NCBI GenBank assembly: GCA_036454645.1
Contig: JAZHSQ010000038.1
Coordinates: forward strand, 1 to 18,824
DNA: 18,824 nucleotides
Direction: 5' to 3'
Source: Olsenella_K sp036454645
Lineage (GTDB): Bacteria; Actinomycetota; Coriobacteriia; Coriobacteriales; Atopobiaceae
A model generated the notes under the pieces. The model was not told the origin of the DNA and did not search any database. It was given only the letters and a program-made list of their open reading frames with translations. Shown here piece after piece: positions 13,222 through 18,824 of the stretch (the first letter of the stretch is position 1; each line of letters opens with the position of its first letter). The translations under genes and the position numbers were made by a program.

Positions 13222-15426
13222 CTACTTGGCCCTCCTCCTCGTGGACTGGGTCCCCTTGGCCCTCGCGCGCGACGTGCGCTTCGCGGGGGCCTTGGCGTCC
13301 GCGGACTTGGCGGGGTCCTTCGCGGCCGCCTTGGACGCGGGCTTGGCGGCGGGCTTGGCGGCCGGCCTCGCGGTCCCCTTGGCCGGGGCCGCCTTGGCCG
13401 CGGCCGCCTTGGCCGCGGCCGCGCTCGCCCGGGGCTTCCTCGCGACCGGCTTGCGCGCGGCCTTCTTGGGCTCGGACGGCAGGTCGGCCACGCGCTTGAA
13501 CACTACGCCGCCCAGCGGCGGGACGCGCACGTCGATGGACTGCTCGCGCAGGTTCCACGGGTGCTTGTCGTCCGAGGCGAACCTGGCGTCGCCGTTGGTG
13601 ACGCCGGAGCCGCCGAACTCGGTCGCGTCGGAGTTGAAGACCTCCTGGTAGACGCCCGGTCTGTTGACGCCGATGCGGTACTCCTCGTAGCCGTTGACGT
13701 CGAAGTTGAGCAGGACGTAGAGGTCGTCGGCGGGGTCGTCGCCGTGCCGCACGAAGGAGACGATCGACTGCTCGGCGTTGTTGGCGTCGATCCACTCGAA
13801 GCCGTCGCTCGTGTAGGCCCGCTCGAAGAGCGCGGGGCTCTCGCCGTAGAATTTGTTGAGGGCCGCGATGTAGTGCTGGTGCTTGCGGTGCGTCTCGTAC
13901 TCGTCGCACAGGAAGTACTGGATGCCCTCGTAGTAGCGCCACTCGATGTACTGGCCGATCTCGTTGCCCATGAAGTTGAGCTTGGCGCCGGGGTGCGTCA
14001 TCTGGTAGAGGGCCAGCGAGCGCAGGCCGGCGAACTGGCGCCACTGGTCGCCCGGCTGGCGCACGACGAGCGAGCACTTGCCGTGCACCACCTCGTCGTG
14101 GCTGAGCGGCAGCACGAAGTTCTCGTTGAACGCGTACATGATCGAGAAGGTCAGGAGCTTGTGGTTGCCCGGGCGGAAGGGGAAGTCCGTCTGCATGTAG
14201 CGCAGGGTGTCGTTCATCCAGCCCATGTCCCACTTGTAGTTGAAGCCCAGGCCGCCGTTCTCGGGCGGGTAGGTGACGAGTGGCCACGCCGTGGACTCCT
14301 CGGCGATCATCATGACGTCGGGGTCGTAGGACTCGACGACCTTGTTGCACTGCTGGATGAACCTGATGGAGACGAAGTCCTCCTCCGTGCCCTTCTCGTT
14401 GAACTTCTTCTGCGCCGGGTCGTCCACGCCGAAGTTGAGGTAGAGCATCGAGGTGACGCCATCCATGCGGATGCCGTCGGCGTGGTAGCACTCCACCCAG
14501 TAGAGCAGGTTGGAGACGAGGAAGGTGCGCACCTCGCCGCGCTCGTAGTTGAACTTGAAGGTGCCCCAGTTGGGGTGCTCCTCCTTCTCGTAGAGCTTGG
14601 TGCCGTTGAAGTGGACGAGGCCCTGCTCGTCGCGGCAGAAGCCCCCGGGCACCCAGTCCAGGATCACGCCGATGCCGGCCTGGTGGCAGGCGTCGACGAA
14701 GTGCATGAACTGCCTCGGCTCGCCGAAGCGCGAGGTGGGCGCGAAGTAGCCGGTCACCTGGTAGCCCCAGGAGCCGTCGAAGGGGTGCTCCATGACGGGG
14801 AGCAGCTCGATGTGGGAGTAGCCCATCCGCTTGACGTAGTCCACCAGCTCGACGGAGAGGTCGTCGTAGGTGAGGTAGGAGCCGGAGGTCTCGTCGGTGT
14901 TGGCCTCGCCGATCCCCGAGAGGCCGTCGTCGTGGCGCTTCCAGGAGCCGAGGTGCACCTCGAAGATGTTGAGCGGGCGCTTCATGTGGGGGGTCGCGCG
15001 GCGCCGCTCGAGCCACTCGGCGTCTCCCCACTCGTAGCCCTCGACCTCGGCGGTGCGCGACGCAGTGCCCGGGATCCTCTCGGACATGAAGGCGTAGGGG
15101 TCGGCCTTGTAGAGGAGGTCGCCCGCGCGGGTCTCTATGAGGTACTTGTAGAGCTGGCCCGGCCTGGCCCCGGGCACGAAGCCGTACCAGACGCCGCCGA
15201 CCGGCGTGCGCGTCAGCCTGTCCGCCTCGGGGTCCCAGTCGTTGAACTCGCCCGTGACGGAGACGCCCCTGACGTCCGGCGCCCAGACGGCAAAGAAGTA
15301 GCCCTCCTGGCCGTCCTTGTTGCAGGGGTGCGCGCCGAGCTTCTCGTAGCTGCGGTACCAGCTACCCTCGGCAAGGAAGTACAGGTCGTCGCTCGTGATG
15401 AGCAAGTTCTCAATGGGTGCGCTCAT
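13222..15426 (-). CDS. glgB: 1,4-alpha-glucan branching enzyme (GH13_9) with Ala/Lys-rich basic tail
   Basis: GlgB cuts an alpha-1,4 chain and re-attaches it through an alpha-1,6 bond, creating glycogen branches. The protein has 734 residues. It has a CBM48 domain (about 40-125, with FAVWAP and GEFNDWDP) and a GH13 barrel with DWVP (257-260), nucleophile Asp322 (RMDGV), Glu376 (IAEES) and Asp444 (LSHDE), then an all-beta C-domain to about 648. Two oddities stand out. The region-I histidine (DWVPGHF in E. coli) is Gly262 here. Residues 651-734 form a highly basic Ala/Lys/Pro tail with 26 Lys/Arg and 3 acidic residues. The ATG at 15426 has GGGAGGG five bases upstream; an ORF extension to 15603 crosses the promoter region and is rejected. 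It is the first gene of the glg run. The family call is firm; full activity is not assured given Gly262. Confidence 0.95.
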   Translation of the reverse strand: MSAPIENLLITSDDLYFLAEGSWYRSYEKLGAHPCNKDGQEGYFFAVWAPDVRGVSVTGEFNDWDPEADRLTRTPVGGVWYGFVPGARPGQLYKYLIETRAGDLLYKADPYAFMSERIPGTASRTAEVEGYEWGDAEWLERRRATPHMKRPLNIFEVHLGSWKRHDDGLSGIGEANTDETSGSYLTYDDLSVELVDYVKRMGYSHIELLPVMEHPFDGSWGYQVTGYFAPTSRFGEPRQFMHFVDACHQAGIGVILDWVPGGFCRDEQGLVHFNGTKLYEKEEHPNWGTFKFNYERGEVRTFLVSNLLYWVECYHADGIRMDGVTSMLYLNFGVDDPAQKKFNEKGTEEDFVSIRFIQQCNKVVESYDPDVMMIAEESTAWPLVTYPPENGGLGFNYKWDMGWMNDTLRYMQTDFPFRPGNHKLLTFSIMYAFNENFVLPLSHDEVVHGKCSLVVRQPGDQWRQFAGLRSLALYQMTHPGAKLNFMGNEIGQYIEWRYYEGIQYFLCDEYETHRKHQHYIAALNKFYGESPALFERAYTSDGFEWIDANNAEQSIVSFVRHGDDPADDLYVLLNFDVNGYEEYRIGVNRPGVYQEVFNSDATEFGGSGVTNGDARFASDDKHPWNLREQSIDVRVPPLGGVVFKRVADLPSEPKKAARKPVARKPRASAAAAKAAAAKAAPAKGTARPAAKPAAKPASKAAAKDPAKSADAKAPAKRTSRARAKGTQSTRRRAK
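13391..13420. repeat. Perfect tandem repeat of a 15-bp unit in the glgB tail
   Basis: The unit GCCTTGGCCGCGGCC occurs twice head to tail. Read on the minus strand it encodes part of the AAAAK-AAAAK stretch of the GlgB tail (around residues 669-678). Such repeats expand and contract by slippage, so tail length may vary between strains. Confidence 0.8.
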
Positions 15427-15440
15427 GTCGCCCTCCCGTC

Positions 15441-15453
15441 GGGACCCAGTCCC
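15441..15453 (-). other. Small hairpin next to the glgB ribosome binding site
   Basis: GGGAC pairs with GTCCC around a 3-base loop, ending three bases before the GGGAGGG site of glgB on the transcript. A second perfect hairpin, CGCGGG/CCCGCG with a 4-base loop, lies upstream at 15486-15501. They may affect translation of glgB, but short GC stems are common at this composition. Confidence 0.3.
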
Positions 15454-15536
15454 TTGGATTCCTCGTCCAACCCATCCCAGAGCGTCGCGGGCCACCCCGC
15501 GGCAAGGACCGACGCGCCCAGCCAGGGGCGGGGCGC

Positions 15537-15564
15537 TCGATAGTCCTCTACATGTTATTTCAAA
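15537..15564 (-). promoter_or_regulatory. Candidate glgB (glg operon) promoter
   Basis: On the minus strand TTTGAA (15564-15559) and TATCGA (15542-15537) are separated by 16 bases, in the AT-richest part of the glgB-nth gap. Transcription would start near 15530 and give a leader of roughly 100 bases before glgB. It is a reasonable sigma-70-like match, not a strong one. Confidence 0.35.
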
Positions 15565-15588
15565 CAGTTGTCGATGAGCGGCCAATAC

Positions 15589-15602
15589 CGGAAACGATTC
15601 CA
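15589..15602. promoter_or_regulatory. LacI/CcpA-like operator in the glgB-nth divergent region
   Basis: The minus strand reads TGGAATCGTTTCCG, an imperfect palindrome (GGAA...TTCC) around a central CG. It matches the general catabolite-responsive pattern TGnAAnCGnTnnCA at all fixed positions but the last. It lies about 25 bases upstream of the candidate glgB -35 box. A related site is found before glgP. No regulator gene is in the window. Confidence 0.35.
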
Positions 15603-15649
15603 TATGGCCCGTGGGCAGGCGTCTTCATCGCTCCCCCACCGGCATGCGC

Positions 15650-15655
15650 TATCAT
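15650..15655 (+). promoter_or_regulatory. Weak candidate -10 box for nth
   Basis: TATCAT occurs 38 bases upstream of the nth GTG start, in a suitable place. No convincing -35 hexamer is found 16-18 bases upstream. This is a low-confidence pattern call. Confidence 0.2.
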
Positions 15656-15693
15656 TACCCGATTTGGTTATCAAAGCGTCGGGAGGTGGCCAG

Positions 15694-16431
15694 GTGCCGA
15701 GGGAGTCGAAGGCGCGCAAGCGCGAGCGGGCAGTCGAGGTGTGCCGGCGCATGGGCGAGCTCTACCCCCACACCGAGCCGCAGCTCGACTTCACCAACCC
15801 CTTCACCACGGTCGTCTCGGTCATGCTGTCCGCCCAGACGACCGACGCCTCCGTCATGCGCGTCACGCCCGAGCTCTTCCGGCGCTGGCCCGACGCCCGG
15901 AGCATGGCCTCCGCCTCGCCCGAGGAGGTCGCGGAGGTCATCCACCCGCTCGGGTTCTGGAAGTCGAAGTCCGCGCACTGCGTGGGGATCGCGCAGATGA
16001 TCATGGGCGACTTCGGCGGCGAGGTGCCGCACACCATGGAGGAGCTCACGCGGCTGCCCGGCGTCGGGCGCAAGACCGCCAACATCGTGCTCAACAAGAG
16101 CTTCGGCATCGTGGACGGCATCGCGGTGGACACCCACGTCTACCGCATCGCCACGCGCCTGCGCCTCACCGGCGCGCCGACGCCCCTCGAGGCCGAGCAG
16201 GACCTGCTCGCCCTGCTCCCCCGCGAGCTGTGGGAGGACGTCAACTCCCAGTGGATCCTCTTCGGGCGCCAGGTCTGCACCTCGCGTGCGCCCAAGTGCG
16301 AGGGGTGCCCGCTGGCCGACCTCTGCCCGAGCATGGGCAGGAACGTGCACGTGGACGGCAAGGGCAACGGGCGCGCCGGCACGAGGGCGAGGTCCGGCGC
16401 CAGGGCGCGGTCCGGGTCGCGGGCGAAGTAG
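15694..16431 (+). CDS. nth: Endonuclease III (DNA glycosylase/AP lyase)
   Basis: Nth removes oxidised pyrimidines from DNA and cleaves the abasic site, starting base-excision repair. The protein has 245 residues. It shows the helix-hairpin-helix LPGVGRKTANIVL (121-133) with catalytic Lys127, catalytic Asp146 in VDTHVYRI, and the iron-sulfur cluster pattern C-x6-C-x2-C-x5-C (Cys195, 202, 205, 211). All key residues are present. I chose the GTG at 15694 because GGGAGG stands seven bases upstream and homology begins soon after; an upstream in-frame ATG at 15568 would add 42 unlikely residues. An Arg/Gly/Ser/Ala-rich basic tail (about 219-245) follows the cluster, longer than in the 211-residue E. 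coli enzyme, and could aid DNA binding. The gene is divergent from glgB and convergent with metY. Confidence 0.95.
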   Translation: MPRESKARKRERAVEVCRRMGELYPHTEPQLDFTNPFTTVVSVMLSAQTTDASVMRVTPELFRRWPDARSMASASPEEVAEVIHPLGFWKSKSAHCVGIAQMIMGDFGGEVPHTMEELTRLPGVGRKTANIVLNKSFGIVDGIAVDTHVYRIATRLRLTGAPTPLEAEQDLLALLPRELWEDVNSQWILFGRQVCTSRAPKCEGCPLADLCPSMGRNVHVDGKGNGRAGTRARSGARARSGSRAK

Positions 16432-16513
16432 GGCCGAGCGGGCGCCGGTGGCGCCGCGGCGGGCCCGGGCCGGCGCCGGGCGGGCACCGGGTGGGTCCCG
16501 GCGTGCGGCAGAA

Positions 16514-16561
16514 GGGGCGGGCGGCGCGACGGAATCGCTCCCGTGGCACGCCGCCCGCCCC
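16514..16561. terminator. Hairpin between convergent nth and metY, probable bidirectional terminator
   Basis: GGGGCGGGCGGCG (16514-16526) pairs perfectly with CGCCGCCCGCCCC (16549-16561) over 13 bp. An inner ACGG/CCGT stem (16529-16532 with 16541-16544) lies inside the loop. It sits between two convergent genes, where terminators are expected. T-tracts on both sides are poor, so its efficiency is uncertain. The rest of the 208-base gap is GC-rich with further short inverted repeats (for example GGCGCC-GGT-GGCGCC) and no gene. Confidence 0.6.
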
Positions 16562-16639
16562 GCTCCCGCCGAGGTCCTTCTCCCCTGCGAGCCCTTCTCT
16601 CTTGTGCGCCCGGCCCGTGGCCGACGCGCCCTTCCTCCC

Positions 16640-17959
16640 CTACGCCTTGGCGAGCGCCTGGTCGAGGTCGGCGATGATGTCGTCCACGTCCTCGATGCCG
16701 ATGGAGAGGCGCACGAGGTCCTCGGAGAGGTGGGCGGCCTCGAGCTGCTCGGCCGTGAGCTGGGAGTGCGTGGTGGACGCCGGGTGGATGATGAGGGACT
16801 TGGCGTCGCCGACGTTGGCGAGGTGCGTGAAGAGCCTCACGTTGTCGACGACCTTGAGGCCGGCCTCGCGGCCGCCCTTGACGCCGAAGACCACCACGCC
16901 GCCGAAGCCGTGCTGCAGGATGTGGCTCGCGACCTCGTGGCTCGGGTCGTCCTCAAGGCCGGAGTAGCGCACCCAGCTGACCTTGGGGTTGCCCTTGAGG
17001 TACCTGGCCACGGCGAGCGCGTTGTCGGAGTGGCGCTGGACACGCAGGGACAGGTCCTCGATGCCGAGGCCGATGAGCTGGGCGGCGTACGGGGAGAGCG
17101 TCGGGCCGAAGTCGCGCAGCTTGTTGGCGAGCACGCGCGTCGCGAAGGGCGCGGCGGGCGCGGCGTCGGCGAAGACGATGCCGTGGTAGGAGGGGTCGGG
17201 CTGGGCCAGGGTGTGCCACTTCTCCGGGTCCTGCTTCCAGTCGAACCTGCCCGTGTCGACGACGGCGCCGCCCAGCGTGGCGCCGTGACCGCCGATCCAC
17301 TTGGTCAGCGACTCGATGACCACGGCCGCGCCGTCCTCGGCCGGGCGGTAGAGGTAGGGCGTCGCGAAGGTGTTGTCCACGAAGACGGGCACGGGCGAGG
17401 GCAGCGAGTTGGCGGCCTCGACGATGGCGGGCACGTCGGCCACGTCCACGAGGGGGTTGCCGATGGTCTCGACGTACCAGAGCTTGGTCTTGGGCGTGGT
17501 CGCGGCGACGAAGGCGTCGATGTCGTTGTTCTCGACGAAGGTGGTCTTCACGCCAAGGTCGCCGAGGGTGTGCAGGAAGATGTTCCAGGTGCCGCCGTAC
17601 AGCGAGTCGGAGGCGACGATCTCGTCGCCCGCGCCGACCAGGTTGGTGAGGGCGAGGATCTCCGCCGCGTGGCCCGAGGCGACGGCGACGGCGCCCGTGC
17701 CGCCCTCGACGGCGGCGATGCGGGCGGCGACCGCGTCGGTCGTCGTGTTCGTCAGGCGGCCGTAGACGTTGCCGGGACGGGAGAGGGCGAACTTGGCGGC
17801 GCCGTCCTCGGCGTCCTTGAACTCGAAGGCGGCGGAGGCGTAGATGGGGAGGGCGGCGGAGCCGGTGGTGGGGTCGGGGGACCAGCCGGCGTGCACCTGG
17901 AGGGTGTTGAAGTGCTTGGCGGGGTCCTGCGCGAAGGTGGGGTCGAGTTCGAAGGCCAT
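16640..17959 (-). CDS. metY: O-acetylhomoserine sulfhydrylase (PLP-dependent, Cys/Met metabolism family)
   Basis: This cytoplasmic enzyme makes homocysteine from O-acetylhomoserine and sulfide, the direct sulfhydrylation route to methionine. The protein has 439 residues. This matches the long O-acetylhomoserine sulfhydrylase subgroup (about 425-440) better than cystathionine gamma-synthase or lyase (about 380-400). The cofactor-binding Lys220 lies in ESLTKWIGGHG, and Asp195 of VDNTFATPYL should contact the pyridine ring. YGRLTN (66-71) and SGHAAE (95-100) are also typical. The ATG at 17959 has AAGGAG six bases upstream. The gene is alone on its strand, with a long upstream region containing a perfect dyad and a TATAGT box, suggesting regulated expression, perhaps by sulfur supply. 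Use of sulfide versus methanethiol cannot be told from sequence. Confidence 0.93.
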   Translation of the reverse strand: MAFELDPTFAQDPAKHFNTLQVHAGWSPDPTTGSAALPIYASAAFEFKDAEDGAAKFALSRPGNVYGRLTNTTTDAVAARIAAVEGGTGAVAVASGHAAEILALTNLVGAGDEIVASDSLYGGTWNIFLHTLGDLGVKTTFVENNDIDAFVAATTPKTKLWYVETIGNPLVDVADVPAIVEAANSLPSPVPVFVDNTFATPYLYRPAEDGAAVVIESLTKWIGGHGATLGGAVVDTGRFDWKQDPEKWHTLAQPDPSYHGIVFADAAPAAPFATRVLANKLRDFGPTLSPYAAQLIGLGIEDLSLRVQRHSDNALAVARYLKGNPKVSWVRYSGLEDDPSHEVASHILQHGFGGVVVFGVKGGREAGLKVVDNVRLFTHLANVGDAKSLIIHPASTTHSQLTAEQLEAAHLSEDLVRLSIGIEDVDDIIADLDQALAKA

Positions 17960-17996
17960 GTCATGCTCCTTGTTCTTGTCGGTGGCGATGCCTCTG

Positions 17997-18019
17997 TGAT
18001 ATCGCCCGTGTTGATATCA
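17997..18019. promoter_or_regulatory. Perfect dyad TGATATC-N9-GATATCA upstream of metY, candidate operator
   Basis: Seven-base perfect arms flank a 9-base spacer, 38 bases upstream of the metY ATG. The core ATC-N9-GAT has the T-N11-A form of sites bound by LysR-family regulators, several of which control sulfur and methionine genes. In RNA it would form a 7-bp AU-rich hairpin. A role as a DNA operator is inferred, and no regulator is present in the window. Confidence 0.4.
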
Positions 18020-18134
18020 GTGCGGTTGGGGTCTCGCCCGAACTCGTAGGGGGCTTCTCTCCCCACGCGCCCGGGCTACGGCATCTGCCTACCCGTTTCT
18101 GATTGATATGTCTTCTGCGTCTTCATGGGTCGTT

Positions 18135-18140
18135 ACTATA
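18135..18140 (-). promoter_or_regulatory. Candidate -10 box for metY
   Basis: The minus strand reads TATAGT, five of six matches to TATAAT. A weak TTCCTT lies 17 bases upstream. Transcription from here would give a leader of about 170 bases before the metY ATG, with the perfect dyad near its end. Confidence 0.35.
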
Positions 18141-18172
18141 GGCCCACTCATCGGCCAAAGGAAGCCTCCTGG

Positions 18173-18202
18173 TTGCACGTAGTGTCGCCACTTGGCTATC
18201 TG
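18173..18202 (+). promoter_or_regulatory. Candidate sigma-70-type promoter for the DUF975 gene
   Basis: TTGCAC (18173-18178) and TATCTG (18197-18202) are separated by 18 bases and followed by a T-rich stretch. The predicted start lies near 18209, about 150 bases before the GTG start. The boxes are a fair match to consensus. Confidence 0.4.
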
Positions 18203-18361
18203 TTTTTTAGTTAGCTAAGCCCGCCGATCGGTCGGGAGGTTAAGGAAGTCGAAAGGTTGCGGACAGGCCGGCGACAGGCTCGTGCGCGAAGCTCTCGTCG
18301 AAGCATGTGCGACAAGGAACGGGAGGCGCGGGGCGCCCCCGAGAGAGGAGCGTGGGGACAG

Positions 18362-18824
18362 GTGTCAGACTGGAGCAGGAGGGACCTCAAGGCACGCGGC
18401 AGGGAGGCCTTCAAGCGCAACTACTGGAAGTCGGTGTTCGTGGCGTTCGTGCTGGGCGTCCTCGTGTTCGCCGGGGGCGGCGCGGGGCGGGCGGCCGGCG
18501 GGGGCGCCGGGCGCTACGCCTCGCCGGAGGCAGCCGCAGCCGCGGCCGCGGCGAGCGCGTACGTAGTGCAGGACGAGGACTCTGCAAGCGGCTCCTACGC
18601 GAGCGACGACTACGGGTACGACGCCTCCGAGGCCGACGCGACGGACGAGTACCTCTCCCCCGAGGTCCCGGCCATGACCGCCGTCGCGCTCGCCGGCATC
18701 CTGGCGGGCACGCTGCTCGTCATCGGGGCGGCGGGCATCCTCCTGGGCGTCTTCGTCCTCCTGCCACTCGAGGTGGGCGGCAAGCACTTCTTCGTCTCGA
18801 ACCTGAGGGGCCCGGGCCGCGTCC
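18362..18824 (+). CDS. DUF975-family integral membrane protein (N-terminal 154 residues; cut by window edge)
   Basis: The reading frame from the GTG at 18362 stays open to the window edge. It shows the marks of DUF975, a multi-pass membrane family of unknown function. The N-terminal amphipathic segment has LKARGREAFKRNYWKS (9-24). A first membrane segment spans about 25-39. A Gly/Ala-rich then acidic loop (40-100, rich in Asp, Glu, Ser, Tyr) follows. A second hydrophobic segment (about 103-135) leads into LPLEVGGKHFFVSNL (134-148). AGGAG lies 11 bases before the GTG, which is slightly long, and GGGG is closer, so the exact start is less sure than the frame. It is divergent from metY. No function beyond membrane location can be given. 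Confidence 0.75.
   Translation, partial: MSDWSRRDLKARGREAFKRNYWKSVFVAFVLGVLVFAGGGAGRAAGGGAGRYASPEAAAAAAAASAYVVQDEDSASGSYASDDYGYDASEADATDEYLSPEVPAMTAVALAGILAGTLLVIGAAGILLGVFVLLPLEVGGKHFFVSNLRGPGRV

Larger units (their letters stand above)
17960..18361. other. 402-base divergent intergenic region between metY and the DUF975 gene
   Basis: No convincing protein or stable RNA gene is seen. The centre (about 18090-18220) is visibly richer in A/T than its surroundings, as expected for divergent promoters. For metY it holds a TATAGT box (18135-18140) and a perfect dyad (17997-18019). For the membrane protein it holds TTGCAC-N18-TATCTG (18173-18202). An 8-bp palindrome TTAGCTAA (18211-18218) lies in the start of that transcript. 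Both leaders would be about 150 bases or more. I could not match either to a known riboswitch. Confidence 0.55.

Noticed and set aside
13300..13450. Short GC repeats as a CRISPR or mobile-element signature
   Set aside because: They are in-frame codons of an Ala/Lys-rich protein tail, not spaced direct repeats, and there are no cas or transposase genes.
6692..15543. Long plus-strand open frames opposite glgA, glgD, glgC, glgP and glgB
   Set aside because: The same composition effect. The minus-strand genes carry intact catalytic motifs, ribosome binding sites and operon-like spacing; the plus-strand frames have none of these.
15427..15603. N-terminal extension of GlgB to an ATG at 15603
   Set aside because: It would cover the candidate promoter and operator. 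The ATG at 15426 has a strong Shine-Dalgarno site and matches the normal start of the family.
15568..15693. N-terminal extension of Nth to an ATG at 15568
   Set aside because: The 42 added residues are not conserved-looking, and the GTG at 15694 has GGGAGG at ideal spacing.
18080..18200. SAM-I riboswitch on the minus strand before metY
   Set aside because: Fragments such as GCAACC and GATGAG occur in the right order, but the 5' helix, the kink-turn region and correct spacing are absent, and the TATAGT box would lie downstream of them.
18201..18210. T-run as a plus-strand terminator
   Set aside because: Only a 4-bp stem (AGTG/CACT) lies upstream, no plus-strand gene ends there, and the run fits better as the region just after a promoter -10 box.
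18282..18566. Open frame starting at 18282 on the plus strand
   Set aside because: It is out of frame with the DUF975 gene and turns into low-complexity Arg/Pro sequence; the GTG frame at 18362 carries real membrane-protein features.

Overview
The window comes from a GC-rich bacterial chromosome, most probably a Coriobacteriia-type actinobacterium such as the Olsenella/Collinsella group. That placement is an inference. It rests on strong GC bias at third codon positions, use of GTG and TTG starts, and a clostridial-style glycogen cluster (a GlgC/GlgD pair plus a GH13-GH77 fusion) in a high-GC genome. No rRNA, tRNA, insertion sequence, CRISPR array or phage gene is visible.

Layout. From about 15.4 kb down to position 1 on the minus strand lies a nearly complete glycogen locus: glgB (branching enzyme), glgP (phosphorylase), glgC and glgD (ADP-glucose pyrophosphorylase catalytic and accessory subunits), and glgA (synthase). 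A hairpin terminator follows glgA. After a 398-base gap with its own candidate promoter and a hairpin-rich leader comes a 1089-residue fusion of a GH13 alpha-glucan hydrolase with a GH77 4-alpha-glucanotransferase. Ten bases after its stop, mfd (transcription-repair coupling factor) begins on a TTG codon and runs off the left edge. To the right, nth (endonuclease III) is divergent from glgB. It converges on a minus-strand O-acetylhomoserine sulfhydrylase gene (metY), with a 13-bp perfect-stem hairpin between them. A 402-base relatively AT-rich divergent region then leads to a plus-strand DUF975-type membrane protein gene cut by the right edge.

How the genes work together. GlgC/GlgD make ADP-glucose from glucose-1-phosphate, GlgA extends alpha-1,4 chains and GlgB adds alpha-1,6 branches. 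GlgP releases glucose-1-phosphate from outer chains. The fusion protein combines the two activities expected to process the remaining limit dextrins. Synthesis and breakdown genes are interleaved on one strand (B-P-C-D-A), so net flux is probably set by enzyme regulation and by local transcript features, such as the 14-bp hairpin between glgP and glgC.

I did not find a clearly new defence or mobile system; most of the window is ordinary metabolism and repair. The points most worth checking are the loss of the conserved region-I histidine in GlgB, the histone-H1-like basic tail on GlgB, the one-chain debranching fusion with its structured leader, two similar operator-like sites in the glg cluster, and a perfect TGATATC-N9-GATATCA dyad upstream of metY.
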